A DNA stretch of 64,000 nucleotides from Halobacillus_A sp043497005 (GTDB lineage Bacteria > Bacillota > Bacilli > Bacillales > Halobacillaceae), in NCBI RefSeq assembly GCF_043497005.1, contig NZ_JBIEKE010000001.1:806001-870000 (forward strand). Reading direction: 5' to 3'. A program made the position numbers and the translations under genes. Positions 26,522 through 35,087 of the stretch are shown here, piece by piece. Under the pieces are notes generated by a model. That model did not search any database, was not told the origin of the DNA, and was given only the letters and a program-made list of their open reading frames with translations. Positions within the stretch are counted from its first letter, which is position 1; each line of letters opens with the position of its first letter.

Positions 26522-27715
26522 ATGGAAAAATTACAAGAACAGGGGTTTCAGTCGCTGTCTGAAAATGAAAGAGAGGCACTCAGGCAAGATGTCCGAGAGT
26601 TATGCAGTAAGTTTCCAAATACATACTGGCAGAAGTTAGATAAGGAGCGGCAGTATCCCTATGAATTTGTAGAAGAATTAACGAAATCCGGCTATCTATC
26701 CATCCTGATTCCAAAAGAATACGGTGGGAAAGGATATGGGATGACAGAAGCCACCATCGTACTTGAAGAAATTAACCGATCTGGAGGCCATGCTGCCGGC
26801 TGTCATGCGCAAATGTATACGATGGGAGCATTACTGAAGCATGGAAGTGAAGAACAGAAAAGAACTTATTTACCTGGCATTGCGGATGGTTCGATTAAAT
26901 TTCAGGCTTTTTCAGTAACAGAAGCTAACGCTGGATCCAACACGACAGCTATTGAGACGTTTGCTGAGAAAACATCAGATGGATATGTGATCAATGGACA
27001 CAAAAACTGGACGAGCAGGGTATTACAATCTGATCTTGTCATGCTGCTGGCTCGAACGAAAGAAGTTAACCCCGATAAACGTACCGAAGGACTGAGCCTG
27101 TTTTTAATTGATCTCCGGGAAATTAGAGAGAATCAGCCTGAATCCTTTGTTGTGGAACCGGTCCGAACCATGTTTAATTATGCAACAAATAAAGTATGGT
27201 ATAACGATATGAAAGTACCTCTCAACAGCTTAATTGGTGAAGAAGGTAAAGGGTTCCGCTACGTTTTGGATGGAATGAATGCAGAAAGAATCCTCCTATC
27301 TGCTGAAGCTATTGGGGACGGCTATTTCTTTATTGACAGAGCCACTGATTATGCTAAAAAACGGAAAGTGTTTGAAAAACAAATTGGAGAAAACCAAGGC
27401 ATCCAATTTCCATTGTCACGCGCTTATATGGCTGTTAAAGCGGCTGATACCGTGAGATATGAAGCTGCAAGAAAGTTTGATAATAACGAGAAATGCGGAG
27501 AGCAAGCGAACATGGCAAAGTTCTTATCAAGTGAAGCCAGCTGGCAGGCTGCAAATACTTGCCTCGATACACATGGCGGCAACGGCTTCGTCGATGAATA
27601 TGATGTCGAACGGAAATTTAGAGAAACAAGAATGTATCAAGTAGCTCCTGTCAGCAACAACATGATTATGGCTTACATTGGCCAGCATGTGTTAGGGCTT
27701 CCAAGATCTTATTGA
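26522..27715 (+). CDS. Acyl-CoA dehydrogenase
   Basis: A 397-residue flavoprotein with the FAD-binding signature FQAFSVTEANAGSNTTAIET, the mid-domain VINGHKNWTS and the C-terminal THGGNGFVDEYDVERKFRE. It oxidises an acyl-CoA to the 2-enoyl-CoA, probably just upstream of the hydratase/lyase steps. CTAGGAGAGTGC precedes the ATG. The gene is separated from the dehydrogenase at 25325 by 130 AT-rich bases, so it may have its own promoter. It converges on the LysR gene at 27728. The chain-length or branch specificity cannot be read. Confidence 0.9.
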   Translation: MEKLQEQGFQSLSENEREALRQDVRELCSKFPNTYWQKLDKERQYPYEFVEELTKSGYLSILIPKEYGGKGYGMTEATIVLEEINRSGGHAAGCHAQMYTMGALLKHGSEEQKRTYLPGIADGSIKFQAFSVTEANAGSNTTAIETFAEKTSDGYVINGHKNWTSRVLQSDLVMLLARTKEVNPDKRTEGLSLFLIDLREIRENQPESFVVEPVRTMFNYATNKVWYNDMKVPLNSLIGEEGKGFRYVLDGMNAERILLSAEAIGDGYFFIDRATDYAKKRKVFEKQIGENQGIQFPLSRAYMAVKAADTVRYEAARKFDNNEKCGEQANMAKFLSSEASWQAANTCLDTHGGNGFVDEYDVERKFRETRMYQVAPVSNNMIMAYIGQHVLGLPRSY

Positions 27716-27727
27716 ACGCTTTACTTC

Positions 27728-28606
27728 CTAATGAAAGGTGAAATCGAAAGTGAAATTCTTGAATGACTGAGCGGCATTTGAGATATAATCTTTCTTTTTA
27801 TGAATAAGGTAGATTGTTCTTTCTAAATCAAATGACGGAATCGAAGAAACGTGGATGTTCTGAAGGTTCCTTACAGTTGATTCAGGCACAAAGGCAATTC
27901 CCATGTTGGCAGAAACTAACCCAATCACACTATTAATTTCCAATCCTTCATAAATCACATTGGGATAGATGTCATATTGAAATAAGTTAGAATCAATCAC
28001 ATTCCGTAACTCCGTATTTTTATTGTAATGGATGAAAGATTCCTCCATGATTTCTTCAAGAGGAACAGCTTCCATTTCAGCGAAACGATGGCTCTTCGAT
28101 GTAATCAATATAATTTTTTCTTTGAAGATAGGATAATACATTAAATCGGCTAAAGGTTTATAATGAGTAGCAAATCCTAAATCTATTTCATCGGTAAGTA
28201 AGTTTTTTATAATAAGTTCTGCATTGTCTTCGTGCAGGGAGAGTGTATGATTCGTATTAGTTTTCTGAAAAGCATTTAATAAGGAAGGGATGTAATTCAA
28301 GCCAAGACTATGAACATAAGATATAGTCACATTCCTGTTCGTGGCGTTCGTAAGGTTGAGGAGTTGTTCTTTTGAAACTTCTACCTTATTAACGATTTCC
28401 TTCGCATCCTTAAGAAAAGCTTTTCCTTGATTGTTCAAAAATATTTGTCGGTTTTTTCGATCAAATAAAGACACTCCCAGTTCTTTTTCTAATGATGTAA
28501 TGGATCGGCTCAAGGCAGACTGCGATAGTGCCAGCGTTTCAGAAGCTTTCGTCATATGTTCTTGTTCGGCTGTAACGATGAAATAATATAATTGGGAAAT
28601 ATCCAT
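27728..28606 (-). CDS. LysR-family transcriptional regulator
   Basis: A 292-residue regulator with an N-terminal winged helix (TKASETLALSQSALSRSITS) and a periplasmic-binding-type effector domain. It is transcribed divergently from the CitE-like lyase at 28674, with a 67-base gap, the classical LysR arrangement, so it probably activates the lyase, hydratase-alpha and CoA-transferase genes in response to their substrate. AAAGGAGC precedes the ATG. It is the second regulator in the island besides the GntR protein. Confidence 0.9.
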   Translation of the reverse strand: MDISQLYYFIVTAEQEHMTKASETLALSQSALSRSITSLEKELGVSLFDRKNRQIFLNNQGKAFLKDAKEIVNKVEVSKEQLLNLTNATNRNVTISYVHSLGLNYIPSLLNAFQKTNTNHTLSLHEDNAELIIKNLLTDEIDLGFATHYKPLADLMYYPIFKEKIILITSKSHRFAEMEAVPLEEIMEESFIHYNKNTELRNVIDSNLFQYDIYPNVIYEGLEINSVIGLVSANMGIAFVPESTVRNLQNIHVSSIPSFDLERTIYLIHKKKDYISNAAQSFKNFTFDFTFH

Positions 28607-28673
28607 AGGGAAGCTCCTTTATTTTGTTATAAAGTGAAGGAAAATAATAAGTAGAAGGAGGTCTCTGACTCCT

Positions 28674-29525
28674 ATGTTTAACCGCCGTTCCTACCTTTTC
28701 GTACCTGCATCCAGTGGGAAAATGGTTGAAAAAGCTATACGATCTGAAGCAGATAGTATAATTATAGACTTAGAGGATACCGTGGCACTTACCGAGAAAA
28801 AGAGAGCGAGAGAAGTTATCAAAAGCTCTGTTGATAATTTAGAGTACAATAAACAAATTTTCATCCGAATTAATAGCCTGAATACCTCTTTCTGGGAAGA
28901 GGATGTGGCCTGCGCTATTCGGATAAAAGCAGATGGGATTATGCTCCCTAAAGCAGAGTGCGCGCAGGACATCGAAAGATTATGTGAAAAAATACAGCAA
29001 GGAATTGAAAGCGATACCAATTCTGGAGTTAGAATCATACCTTTAATCGAAACGGCCAAAGGGATTCAGCAGGCTTATGAAATTGCCAGTGCAAGTAAAT
29101 ACATTGACCGATTGGCTTTTGGATCTATCGACTATTCTTTGGATATTGACTGCCAACTATCACCGGAAGGTCTGGAATTATTATTCGCCCGCTCTCAGAT
29201 CGTTAATGCGTCAAGAGCTGCCGGGATACACTCTCCCATTGATGCCGTATATCCTGACCTGAGTAATAACGATGGTTTAATAAAAGAAGCATCATTTGCA
29301 CGGCAGCTGGGTTTTAAAGGGAAATTGATTATCCATCCAAAACAAATCGAGAGCGTTCATAAATTATTTTCTCCCTCTGAAGCAGAAATGAATTATTGCC
29401 AGGAGGTTGTAGACAAATTTGAAGAAGCGGAAAAACAAGGTATAGCATCTATAAGATATAAAAATAAGCTGATCGATTACCCCGTGTATTTAAAAGCCAA
29501 GCAAGTGCTGGATAAACTAGGATAA
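28674..29525 (+). CDS. CitE/HpcH-family lyase (citramalyl-/malyl-CoA lyase-like)
   Basis: A 283-residue TIM-barrel lyase. The N-terminal RSYLFVPASSGKMVEKA, IIDLEDTV with the Mg-binding Asp, FIRINS with the Arg, IMLPKAE, and PLIETAKGIQQA with the second metal ligand are typical of CitE-like enzymes. The solitary gene, without citrate lyase alpha or gamma, indicates a CoA-ester lyase such as citramalyl-CoA or malyl-CoA lyase. GAAGGAGGTC precedes the ATG. It sits upstream of the fumarase-type alpha subunit and the CoA-transferase. Confidence 0.88.
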   Translation: MFNRRSYLFVPASSGKMVEKAIRSEADSIIIDLEDTVALTEKKRAREVIKSSVDNLEYNKQIFIRINSLNTSFWEEDVACAIRIKADGIMLPKAECAQDIERLCEKIQQGIESDTNSGVRIIPLIETAKGIQQAYEIASASKYIDRLAFGSIDYSLDIDCQLSPEGLELLFARSQIVNASRAAGIHSPIDAVYPDLSNNDGLIKEASFARQLGFKGKLIIHPKQIESVHKLFSPSEAEMNYCQEVVDKFEEAEKQGIASIRYKNKLIDYPVYLKAKQVLDKLG

Positions 29526-29691
29526 TATAAAAAGAATAAAAGAAAAACAGTTTTTTGTCTATGTGACTAGCAACCGTTTATTTAAGCTAAGTTGAATCCC
29601 TTAAAAATGGTGTTCAATATTTATTTTCATTTCTTGTGTATCCAGTATCCGAGGTTGAAGAGCCCTAACCTATTGAAAGAAGGTGGAAGAA

Positions 29692-30537
29692 GTGAAAACC
29701 ATCCCCTATGAAAAAATTGTTGAGGAAGTATCCGGGATGTGTCAGGAAGCGAATTATGATTTAGGAGAAGATGTGGTTAATGCTTTTAAGACTGCGGTAA
29801 AAGAAGAAGAATCTGAAACAGGCAAGGATGTATTAAATCAGTTAATTACGAACGCTAATATAGCGACTAGTGAACGTGTTCCCATGTGCCAGGATACAGG
29901 TGTATCAGTTTTCTTTGTCGAGCTAGGGCAGGATTGTCACATCACGGGCGGGAATTTAAATGATGCTATTAATGAAGGTGTGATGAAAGGCTACGAGGAA
30001 GGCTATCTCCGTCACTCCATTGTAGATCACCCGATTACTAGAAATAAAAGTTCAGAATACAATTCTCCTTCAGTCATTCATATAGATGTGGTACCGGGAG
30101 ATACGTTATCCATTCATATGACAGCAAAAGGAGGCGGGGCTGAAAACATGAGCACCTTAAAGATGCTGAAACCTTCAGACGGCTTGAAGGGTGTCAAAGA
30201 ATATATTATTGACACGGTTAAGGTAGCCGGCCCCAATGCTTGTCCCCCTTTAGTAGTAGGAATTGGTATTGGCGGCAATTTTGAAAAATGTGCACTATTA
30301 GCAAAGAAATCTTTGTTCCGCCCCGTAGGAGAAAGAAGTGATCGCGAAGATATTGCGCAGCTGGAAGAAGAATTGATGGAGGAAATCAATCGTTTAGGGA
30401 TAGGCCCTCAAGGGTTAGGAGGAAGTACGACTGCACTAGACGTAAAAATTGAAATCGCTCCTTGTCATATAGCAGCCTTACCAGTAGCTGTAAACTTGAA
30501 TTGTCATGCCAGCCGCCACAAAAAAGCAGTTATCTAG
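29692..30537 (+). CDS. Class I fumarase-type hydratase, alpha subunit (TtdA/FumA N-terminal type)
   Basis: A 281-residue protein corresponding to the iron-sulfur catalytic domain of class I fumarase, L-tartrate dehydratase or mesaconase. Candidate cluster cysteines are in VPMCQDTG, GPNACPPLVVG and APCHIAALP/NCHASRH. The GTG at 29692 gives the usual start (KTIPYEKIVEEV); an in-frame GTG at 29683 is possible. The beta subunit is at 23107, far away and transcribed in the same direction. The adjacent CoA-transferase and lyase suggest mesaconate hydration to citramalate, which is an inference. Confidence 0.88.
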   Translation: MKTIPYEKIVEEVSGMCQEANYDLGEDVVNAFKTAVKEEESETGKDVLNQLITNANIATSERVPMCQDTGVSVFFVELGQDCHITGGNLNDAINEGVMKGYEEGYLRHSIVDHPITRNKSSEYNSPSVIHIDVVPGDTLSIHMTAKGGGAENMSTLKMLKPSDGLKGVKEYIIDTVKVAGPNACPPLVVGIGIGGNFEKCALLAKKSLFRPVGERSDREDIAQLEEELMEEINRLGIGPQGLGGSTTALDVKIEIAPCHIAALPVAVNLNCHASRHKKAVI

Positions 30538-30562
30538 ATATTAATTATATAGGAGGACTTAC

Positions 30563-31717
30563 ATGTTACCGTTAGAAGGGATTACTGTAGTATCGTTAGA
30601 GCAGGCAGTAGCGGCCCCATTCGCAACCAGGCAATTAGCCGATTTAGGGGCACGTGTCATTAAAGTCGAGAGGGACGAAGGCGACTTTGCCAGAGGATAC
30701 GATCAGACGGTTAAAGGAATGTCGAGCCACTTTGTGTGGTTAAATCGTTCGAAGGAATCTATTACATTAAATTTAAAATCAGATAATGGAAAAGAAGCTT
30801 TAGATAAAATTTTATCGCAAGCCGATGTGTTTCTCCACAACTTAGCACCCGGTGCCGTCGATCGACTCGGTTTTGCAGCTGAAGATTTAAGAGAGAGATA
30901 CCCGCAGCTCATTATATGTGGAATATCCGGTTACGGCACAAATGGATCTTACACCCAAAAGAAGGCGTATGACCTGCTGATTCAGTGCGAAGCAGGGCTC
31001 GTTTCTATCACAGGGACTGAAGAAGAACCTTCGAAGAGTGGAATTTCTGTAGCTGACATTGCTGCAGGGATGTATGCTTATACCGGAGTGTTGACAGCGA
31101 TTATTGCAAGATATAAAACGAACCAAGGTACCGTTATGGAAGTTTCCATGTTGGAAGCATTATGCGAATGGATGGGGTACCCTATGTATTTCTCGGAATA
31201 CGGGGGACGAGATCCGAAAAGAACAGGAGCAAGGCATGCAGCCATATATCCATATGGCCCCTTCCAAGCAAAAGATAAAAAGATGGTCTTTCTTGCTATA
31301 CAAAATGAAAGAGAATGGAAACAATTCACCGAAAAAATTTTGGGACAGCCCCATTTAGCAGAAGACGGACGGTTTAATAACAATTCCAAGCGAGTTGAAA
31401 ATAGTGAAGAATTAAAGGAAATCATTGAAAAAGCACTTGATAAACTAAATTCAGAGCAAGTGATCGATATTTTAGAAGAAGCCAAAATTGCTAACGCCCA
31501 CTTGAATACGGTTAAAGATGTCATCAATCACCCTCAGTTAAAGGACAGAAACCGTTGGGGAGAAGTAGATTCTCCTGTTGGGAAATTAAAAGCACTAATT
31601 CCGCCAGTCACCTTTGAGGATTTTGATACAGTAATGAATCCTATTCCTGAAATTGGGGAGCACACTGAAGAGATTTTGAAGGAATTCAAAGTTGAAAATA
31701 AACAGTGGACCACGTGA
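30563..31717 (+). CDS. Class III CoA-transferase (CaiB/BaiF family)
   Basis: A 384-residue CoA-transferase. The N-terminal GITVVSLEQAVAAPFATRQLA and the LADLGARVIKVE-type motif, the catalytic Asp region (KKAYDLLIQCEAGL) and the SVADIAAGMYAYTG motif are typical of the family. It would activate a dicarboxylate with CoA from a donor such as succinyl-CoA. ATAGGAGGAC precedes the ATG, 25 bases after the hydratase alpha gene. With the CitE-like lyase it would complete citramalate to pyruvate plus acetyl-CoA. A strong terminator follows. Confidence 0.9.
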   Translation: MLPLEGITVVSLEQAVAAPFATRQLADLGARVIKVERDEGDFARGYDQTVKGMSSHFVWLNRSKESITLNLKSDNGKEALDKILSQADVFLHNLAPGAVDRLGFAAEDLRERYPQLIICGISGYGTNGSYTQKKAYDLLIQCEAGLVSITGTEEEPSKSGISVADIAAGMYAYTGVLTAIIARYKTNQGTVMEVSMLEALCEWMGYPMYFSEYGGRDPKRTGARHAAIYPYGPFQAKDKKMVFLAIQNEREWKQFTEKILGQPHLAEDGRFNNNSKRVENSEELKEIIEKALDKLNSEQVIDILEEAKIANAHLNTVKDVINHPQLKDRNRWGEVDSPVGKLKALIPPVTFEDFDTVMNPIPEIGEHTEEILKEFKVENKQWTT

Positions 31718-31750
31718 TATTGAGAGTGTTCCTTAAAGGAAAGAATCTTA

Positions 31751-31786
31751 CGCACATCGATATTTTATTGGTGTGCGATTTTTTTG
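31751..31786 (+). terminator. Rho-independent terminator of the catabolic island
   Basis: CGCACATCGATA (31751-31762) pairs with TATTGGTGTGCG (31766-31777), including two G-U pairs, and is followed by seven T residues. Confidence 0.85.
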
Positions 31787-31884
31787 TCCGGTATAAGCAT
31801 CTGTGCCCGGCTGGGGGGACGTTTTATACTCAGCGTATATGTAATATAAATAGGCACACGCTGATTACAGCATGTGCCACCTTC

Positions 31885-32958
31885 TTAATTTCCTTCAATT
31901 GTTACATTTTCCTTATCCGTATCAGGATCATCTAATCTAAAACCAATAAACGAATCATCCACTCGTGTTACTAAACTCCCGCTTCCTGTTTTAATCCCCG
32001 AGAAAGTTGTATCGAAAATCTTCTCGTTAAAGCTGGTTGTATTAATAGAAAGTTCTTGGTTTTTCTCTTCCCATGTATATGGATGAGGTACAAAGTTTTG
32101 CGGATGGTTTAACCCTAAATCGTTATTTTCTATAAAATTTCCATACTGGTTAAGTTTCTCAACGTAACTTTCTTTACGCTCTGTAAAAATTTTTTGATCT
32201 TCCATGCTCAATAGAATGGTATCAAGATCATAATATAAGAACTCAATATAATCACTAAAACTTATGGAATCAGAATTATTCACTAATTTAGAAGTTGCAT
32301 TAGGTACGATAAGCTCCATCTTTTCAGTAGTTTGGCCTAAATCATCTATCTTTATATCAAGAGAATATTTACTTGGAGATGGATCAGTTCGCTCGCCTTC
32401 AATGCCGTAGTAGATATTTTCCTTCATCGGTTTTTGGTCATTATAATAGGGTTCTGTGATTTCTTCGTGTTCTCTATCAAAGTAATCCTCAAGAAAAATA
32501 TGAAACCCCTCTTGCGATTCATTAAACGATTCTATATCAAAAAGTTTTCTATCTTTAATCTCTTTTTCGTAATCGTCATATAGATTATTCACTGTTTTAC
32601 GTGCGAATTTGATGAGTTCCTCATCAGACATATCTAAAATATCTTCTAGTACTACTCCGCTTGTTCCTATATCACCATTATCTAAGGGATAAATGGTTAA
32701 TTGACTGTTATTAAAAACATAAATGTTATTAATCTTTGAATCCCGAACAGGATTTTCATCTGTTTCAATCCAAACAGGGTATTTTCCAAGTCCCTCACTT
32801 AAAGGCATAAAATCTTCGGCTGTATGGTTTCGTGGATTATCGTAATTTGCTTCCTCCCCGCTTGATTGTTCAGCCTTTCCTTTATCTCCACAAGCTGCTA
32901 ATACGAATACCATAATAATTGCCGCCAACATGACGAACCACTTTTTCTTTAAAACCAT
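31885..32958 (-). CDS. Hypothetical lipoprotein
   Basis: A 357-residue secreted lipoprotein with signal peptide and lipobox VLAAC (Cys23). I do not recognise a domain. The mature chain is acidic and rich in Asp, Glu and Tyr, with mixed alpha/beta character and no repeats. A GGGAGATGGAGAG ribosome binding site precedes the ATG. It lies between the catabolic island and the bacteriocin cluster, oriented away from the latter, so no direct link is evident. A role as an immunity-type lipoprotein for the bacteriocin is possible but only positional. Confidence 0.75.
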   Translation of the reverse strand: MVLKKKWFVMLAAIIMVFVLAACGDKGKAEQSSGEEANYDNPRNHTAEDFMPLSEGLGKYPVWIETDENPVRDSKINNIYVFNNSQLTIYPLDNGDIGTSGVVLEDILDMSDEELIKFARKTVNNLYDDYEKEIKDRKLFDIESFNESQEGFHIFLEDYFDREHEEITEPYYNDQKPMKENIYYGIEGERTDPSPSKYSLDIKIDDLGQTTEKMELIVPNATSKLVNNSDSISFSDYIEFLYYDLDTILLSMEDQKIFTERKESYVEKLNQYGNFIENNDLGLNHPQNFVPHPYTWEEKNQELSINTTSFNEKIFDTTFSGIKTGSGSLVTRVDDSFIGFRLDDPDTDKENVTIEGN

Positions 32959-33279
32959 CTCTCCATCTCCCTGTTTATTATTGTAATTTCAGGAAAATCA
33001 TACCAATGATAGTATAGTTAATTATGCTTAATTTTTCAATGTTTACAGAAGCGTATAATTAATAAGTCTTATGGTTTGTTTAGGTTAGACTGAGTCAATA
33101 GTTATATAAATGTAGTAGTAACAGGGGTTTTTCAGGGTAATTAAATCTTCCTTAAAAGTTGAAAAAATGTGAACAAAAACCCCCGTTTAAACAGGAGTAG
33201 AGCGCTTTTTTTTTCAATATAAACATCCGTAGAGTTTGATAAAATAGTTGAAAAGACCACATGAATAAGGAGTTTTAGT
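32959..33279. other. Regulatory gap upstream of the bacteriocin cluster
   Basis: This 321-base gap separates the divergent lipoprotein and exporter genes. AACAGGGGTTTTT (about 33120-33132) is nearly the inverse of AAAAACCCCCGTT (about 33175-33187), enclosing some 42 AT-rich bases. A second compact palindrome around GTTTAAAC follows. I could not identify a consensus promoter with confidence. The region presumably holds both divergent promoters. Confidence 0.4.
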
Positions 33280-34401
33280 TTGAAAAGGAAAATTTTCATT
33301 ACAGTCATCATTGTTTTTATCGTCGTTGTTTTTTCATTCAATGTACTGAAAGCTAAGAATACAGAAGATGTAACCGTAGAAGTTATTTATGGAGAAGAGG
33401 AAGAAGTGAAAGAAACCTTATCCATCCCTGGAGTTCTGGAGTTAAAAAACGAAGAGAAAATTTATTCAGAAACAGAAAAAGGCACGGTGAAAGAGGTATT
33501 TGTAAAAGCAGGGGAGAAAGTGAAGCAAGGTGATCCGGTCTTAGAGTATGAGGATCAGAACCTTTCTAAGGAAAGACGACAGCATAATTTATCGCTTCAA
33601 TCAGTAGAATTATCCCTTGAATCCCTTTATAAACAAAAGCATTCGTTACAAGACCAAATCCATAAAGCGAAAGAAGATAAGGAAGTAGTAACTCAGCTGA
33701 CCACTGAATTGGATCAGGTTGAATTTGAATTACATAATGCTCAAATTGAAAAAGATAAAATCATGCTGGAATTAGAGACCCTCAATACAAAGGAAGAAGA
33801 GTTAGAAGTAACCAGTCCAATAGATGGGACGGTACTTACTGTTAATTTAAAAGGCAGCCAGGATATGAATGAACCGATGGTAACGATTGCGAACCTCAGT
33901 CAATATTCCGCAAGTGGTGTTGTGGGGGAGGATGAAACGGTACATATTAAAGAAAATGATGAAGCTGTGATACAGGCGGACGTGATAGATGATAAAAAGT
34001 GGGCCGGGGAGGTTAAAAGCATAGGCTACACGCCGGTGAATAGTGATGCAGTAGAAGTACAAGACGATCGTGCTTCTAAGCAGTATGCCGTCGATATTGA
34101 ATTTACGGAAGATGAGCAGGAACAGTATGAACAACTTAAGCCGGGGTTTAAGCTGCTCATAGATATCATTTTAGAAAAAAGAAGAGGACTGACGATCCCG
34201 CGTGAAAGTGTCGTTTGTGAAGGGCAGAGTCATACCGTTTTTGTTGTAGAAGATGGGAAAGCTGTTTCGAAAGAGGTCGAGTATGGGGTGCGGCTGGGAG
34301 AGAAAGTAGAAGTAATTTCAGGATTAACGGGAGAGGATGCCGTTGTGAGAAACCCGGAGCATGTTAAAGAAGGAATGGAAGTGGAAGTTAGCAATGATTG
34401 A
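33280..34401 (+). CDS. HlyD/MFP-type efflux adaptor of the bacteriocin ABC exporter
   Basis: A 373-residue membrane-anchored protein with one N-terminal helix (about 3-22), a lipoyl half-motif (EKGTVKEVFVKAGEKVKQGD near 72-92), a coiled coil (about 100-165), a second half-motif (TSPIDGTVLTV) and a beta-barrel region. It starts at TTG 33280 after AAGGAG. With the ATPase at 34394 and the permease at 35088 it forms a MacAB-like tripartite exporter. In the AS-48 circular bacteriocin cluster a comparable trio (As-48F, G, H) gives immunity by exporting the peptide. Confidence 0.88.
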   Translation: MKRKIFITVIIVFIVVVFSFNVLKAKNTEDVTVEVIYGEEEEVKETLSIPGVLELKNEEKIYSETEKGTVKEVFVKAGEKVKQGDPVLEYEDQNLSKERRQHNLSLQSVELSLESLYKQKHSLQDQIHKAKEDKEVVTQLTTELDQVEFELHNAQIEKDKIMLELETLNTKEEELEVTSPIDGTVLTVNLKGSQDMNEPMVTIANLSQYSASGVVGEDETVHIKENDEAVIQADVIDDKKWAGEVKSIGYTPVNSDAVEVQDDRASKQYAVDIEFTEDEQEQYEQLKPGFKLLIDIILEKRRGLTIPRESVVCEGQSHTVFVVEDGKAVSKEVEYGVRLGEKVEVISGLTGEDAVVRNPEHVKEGMEVEVSND

Positions 34402-35053
34402 ATTATCTGATGTAGACAAGTCAATCCACTCAGCCGGCCAATATCATAACATCTTAAGTGACGTTAATTTAAGAATCGAAAGAGGGGATTTTATTTCGAT
34501 CATCGGCCCTTCCGGTTCAGGAAAGTCTACGTTAATGAATATTTTAGGGTGTTTAGACCGTCCCTCCTCCGGCACTTATAAAATGGATGGTAAAGATGTT
34601 ACTCAACTAACCGATACGGAGCTCTCTAAGGAACGCAATGAAAATATAGGTTTTGTTTTTCAAAGCTTTCACTTATTGAATAACATTTCGGCTAGTGAAA
34701 ATGTTCAGCTTCCTTTAGTTTATGCAGGGGTTCCCCGCAAAGAGAGAAAAGCGAGAGCAAGAGAGGCGCTCGTGAAGGTGGGGCTTGAGGAGCGTTTAAC
34801 TTATTTACCGAACCAGCTATCAGGCGGGCAGAAGCAGCGAGTGGCAATTGCCCGTGCTCTTGTTCATCATCCGAAAATAATTTTTGCCGATGAGCCTACA
34901 GGTTCGCTGGACAGTCAGTCGAGTGCGTTGGTTATGGATACGTTTAAACTGTTAAACAATGAAGGAATCACGATTGTGATCATTACTCATGACCCTGAGA
35001 TTGCGGGTCATTCAACGAAAGTAATGTCTGTCAAGGACGGGATGCTGGCATGA
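34394..35053 (+). CDS. MacB-like ABC transporter ATP-binding protein
   Basis: A 219-residue ABC ATPase of the LolD/MacB type. Walker A (GPSGSGKST near 39-47), Q-loop (FVFQSFHLL), signature (LSGGQKQRVAIARAL) and Walker B (IIFADEPTGSLD) are all intact. The ATG at 34394 overlaps the end of the adaptor gene by 8 bases, and the upstream frame is not used. It energises the permease at 35088. By position it belongs to the exporter/immunity part of the circular bacteriocin cluster. Confidence 0.93.
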   Translation: MIELSDVDKSIHSAGQYHNILSDVNLRIERGDFISIIGPSGSGKSTLMNILGCLDRPSSGTYKMDGKDVTQLTDTELSKERNENIGFVFQSFHLLNNISASENVQLPLVYAGVPRKERKARAREALVKVGLEERLTYLPNQLSGGQKQRVAIARALVHHPKIIFADEPTGSLDSQSSALVMDTFKLLNNEGITIVIITHDPEIAGHSTKVMSVKDGMLA

Positions 35054-35087
35054 GTTTTATTAATCGAAATGTAAAGGAAGGACTTCT

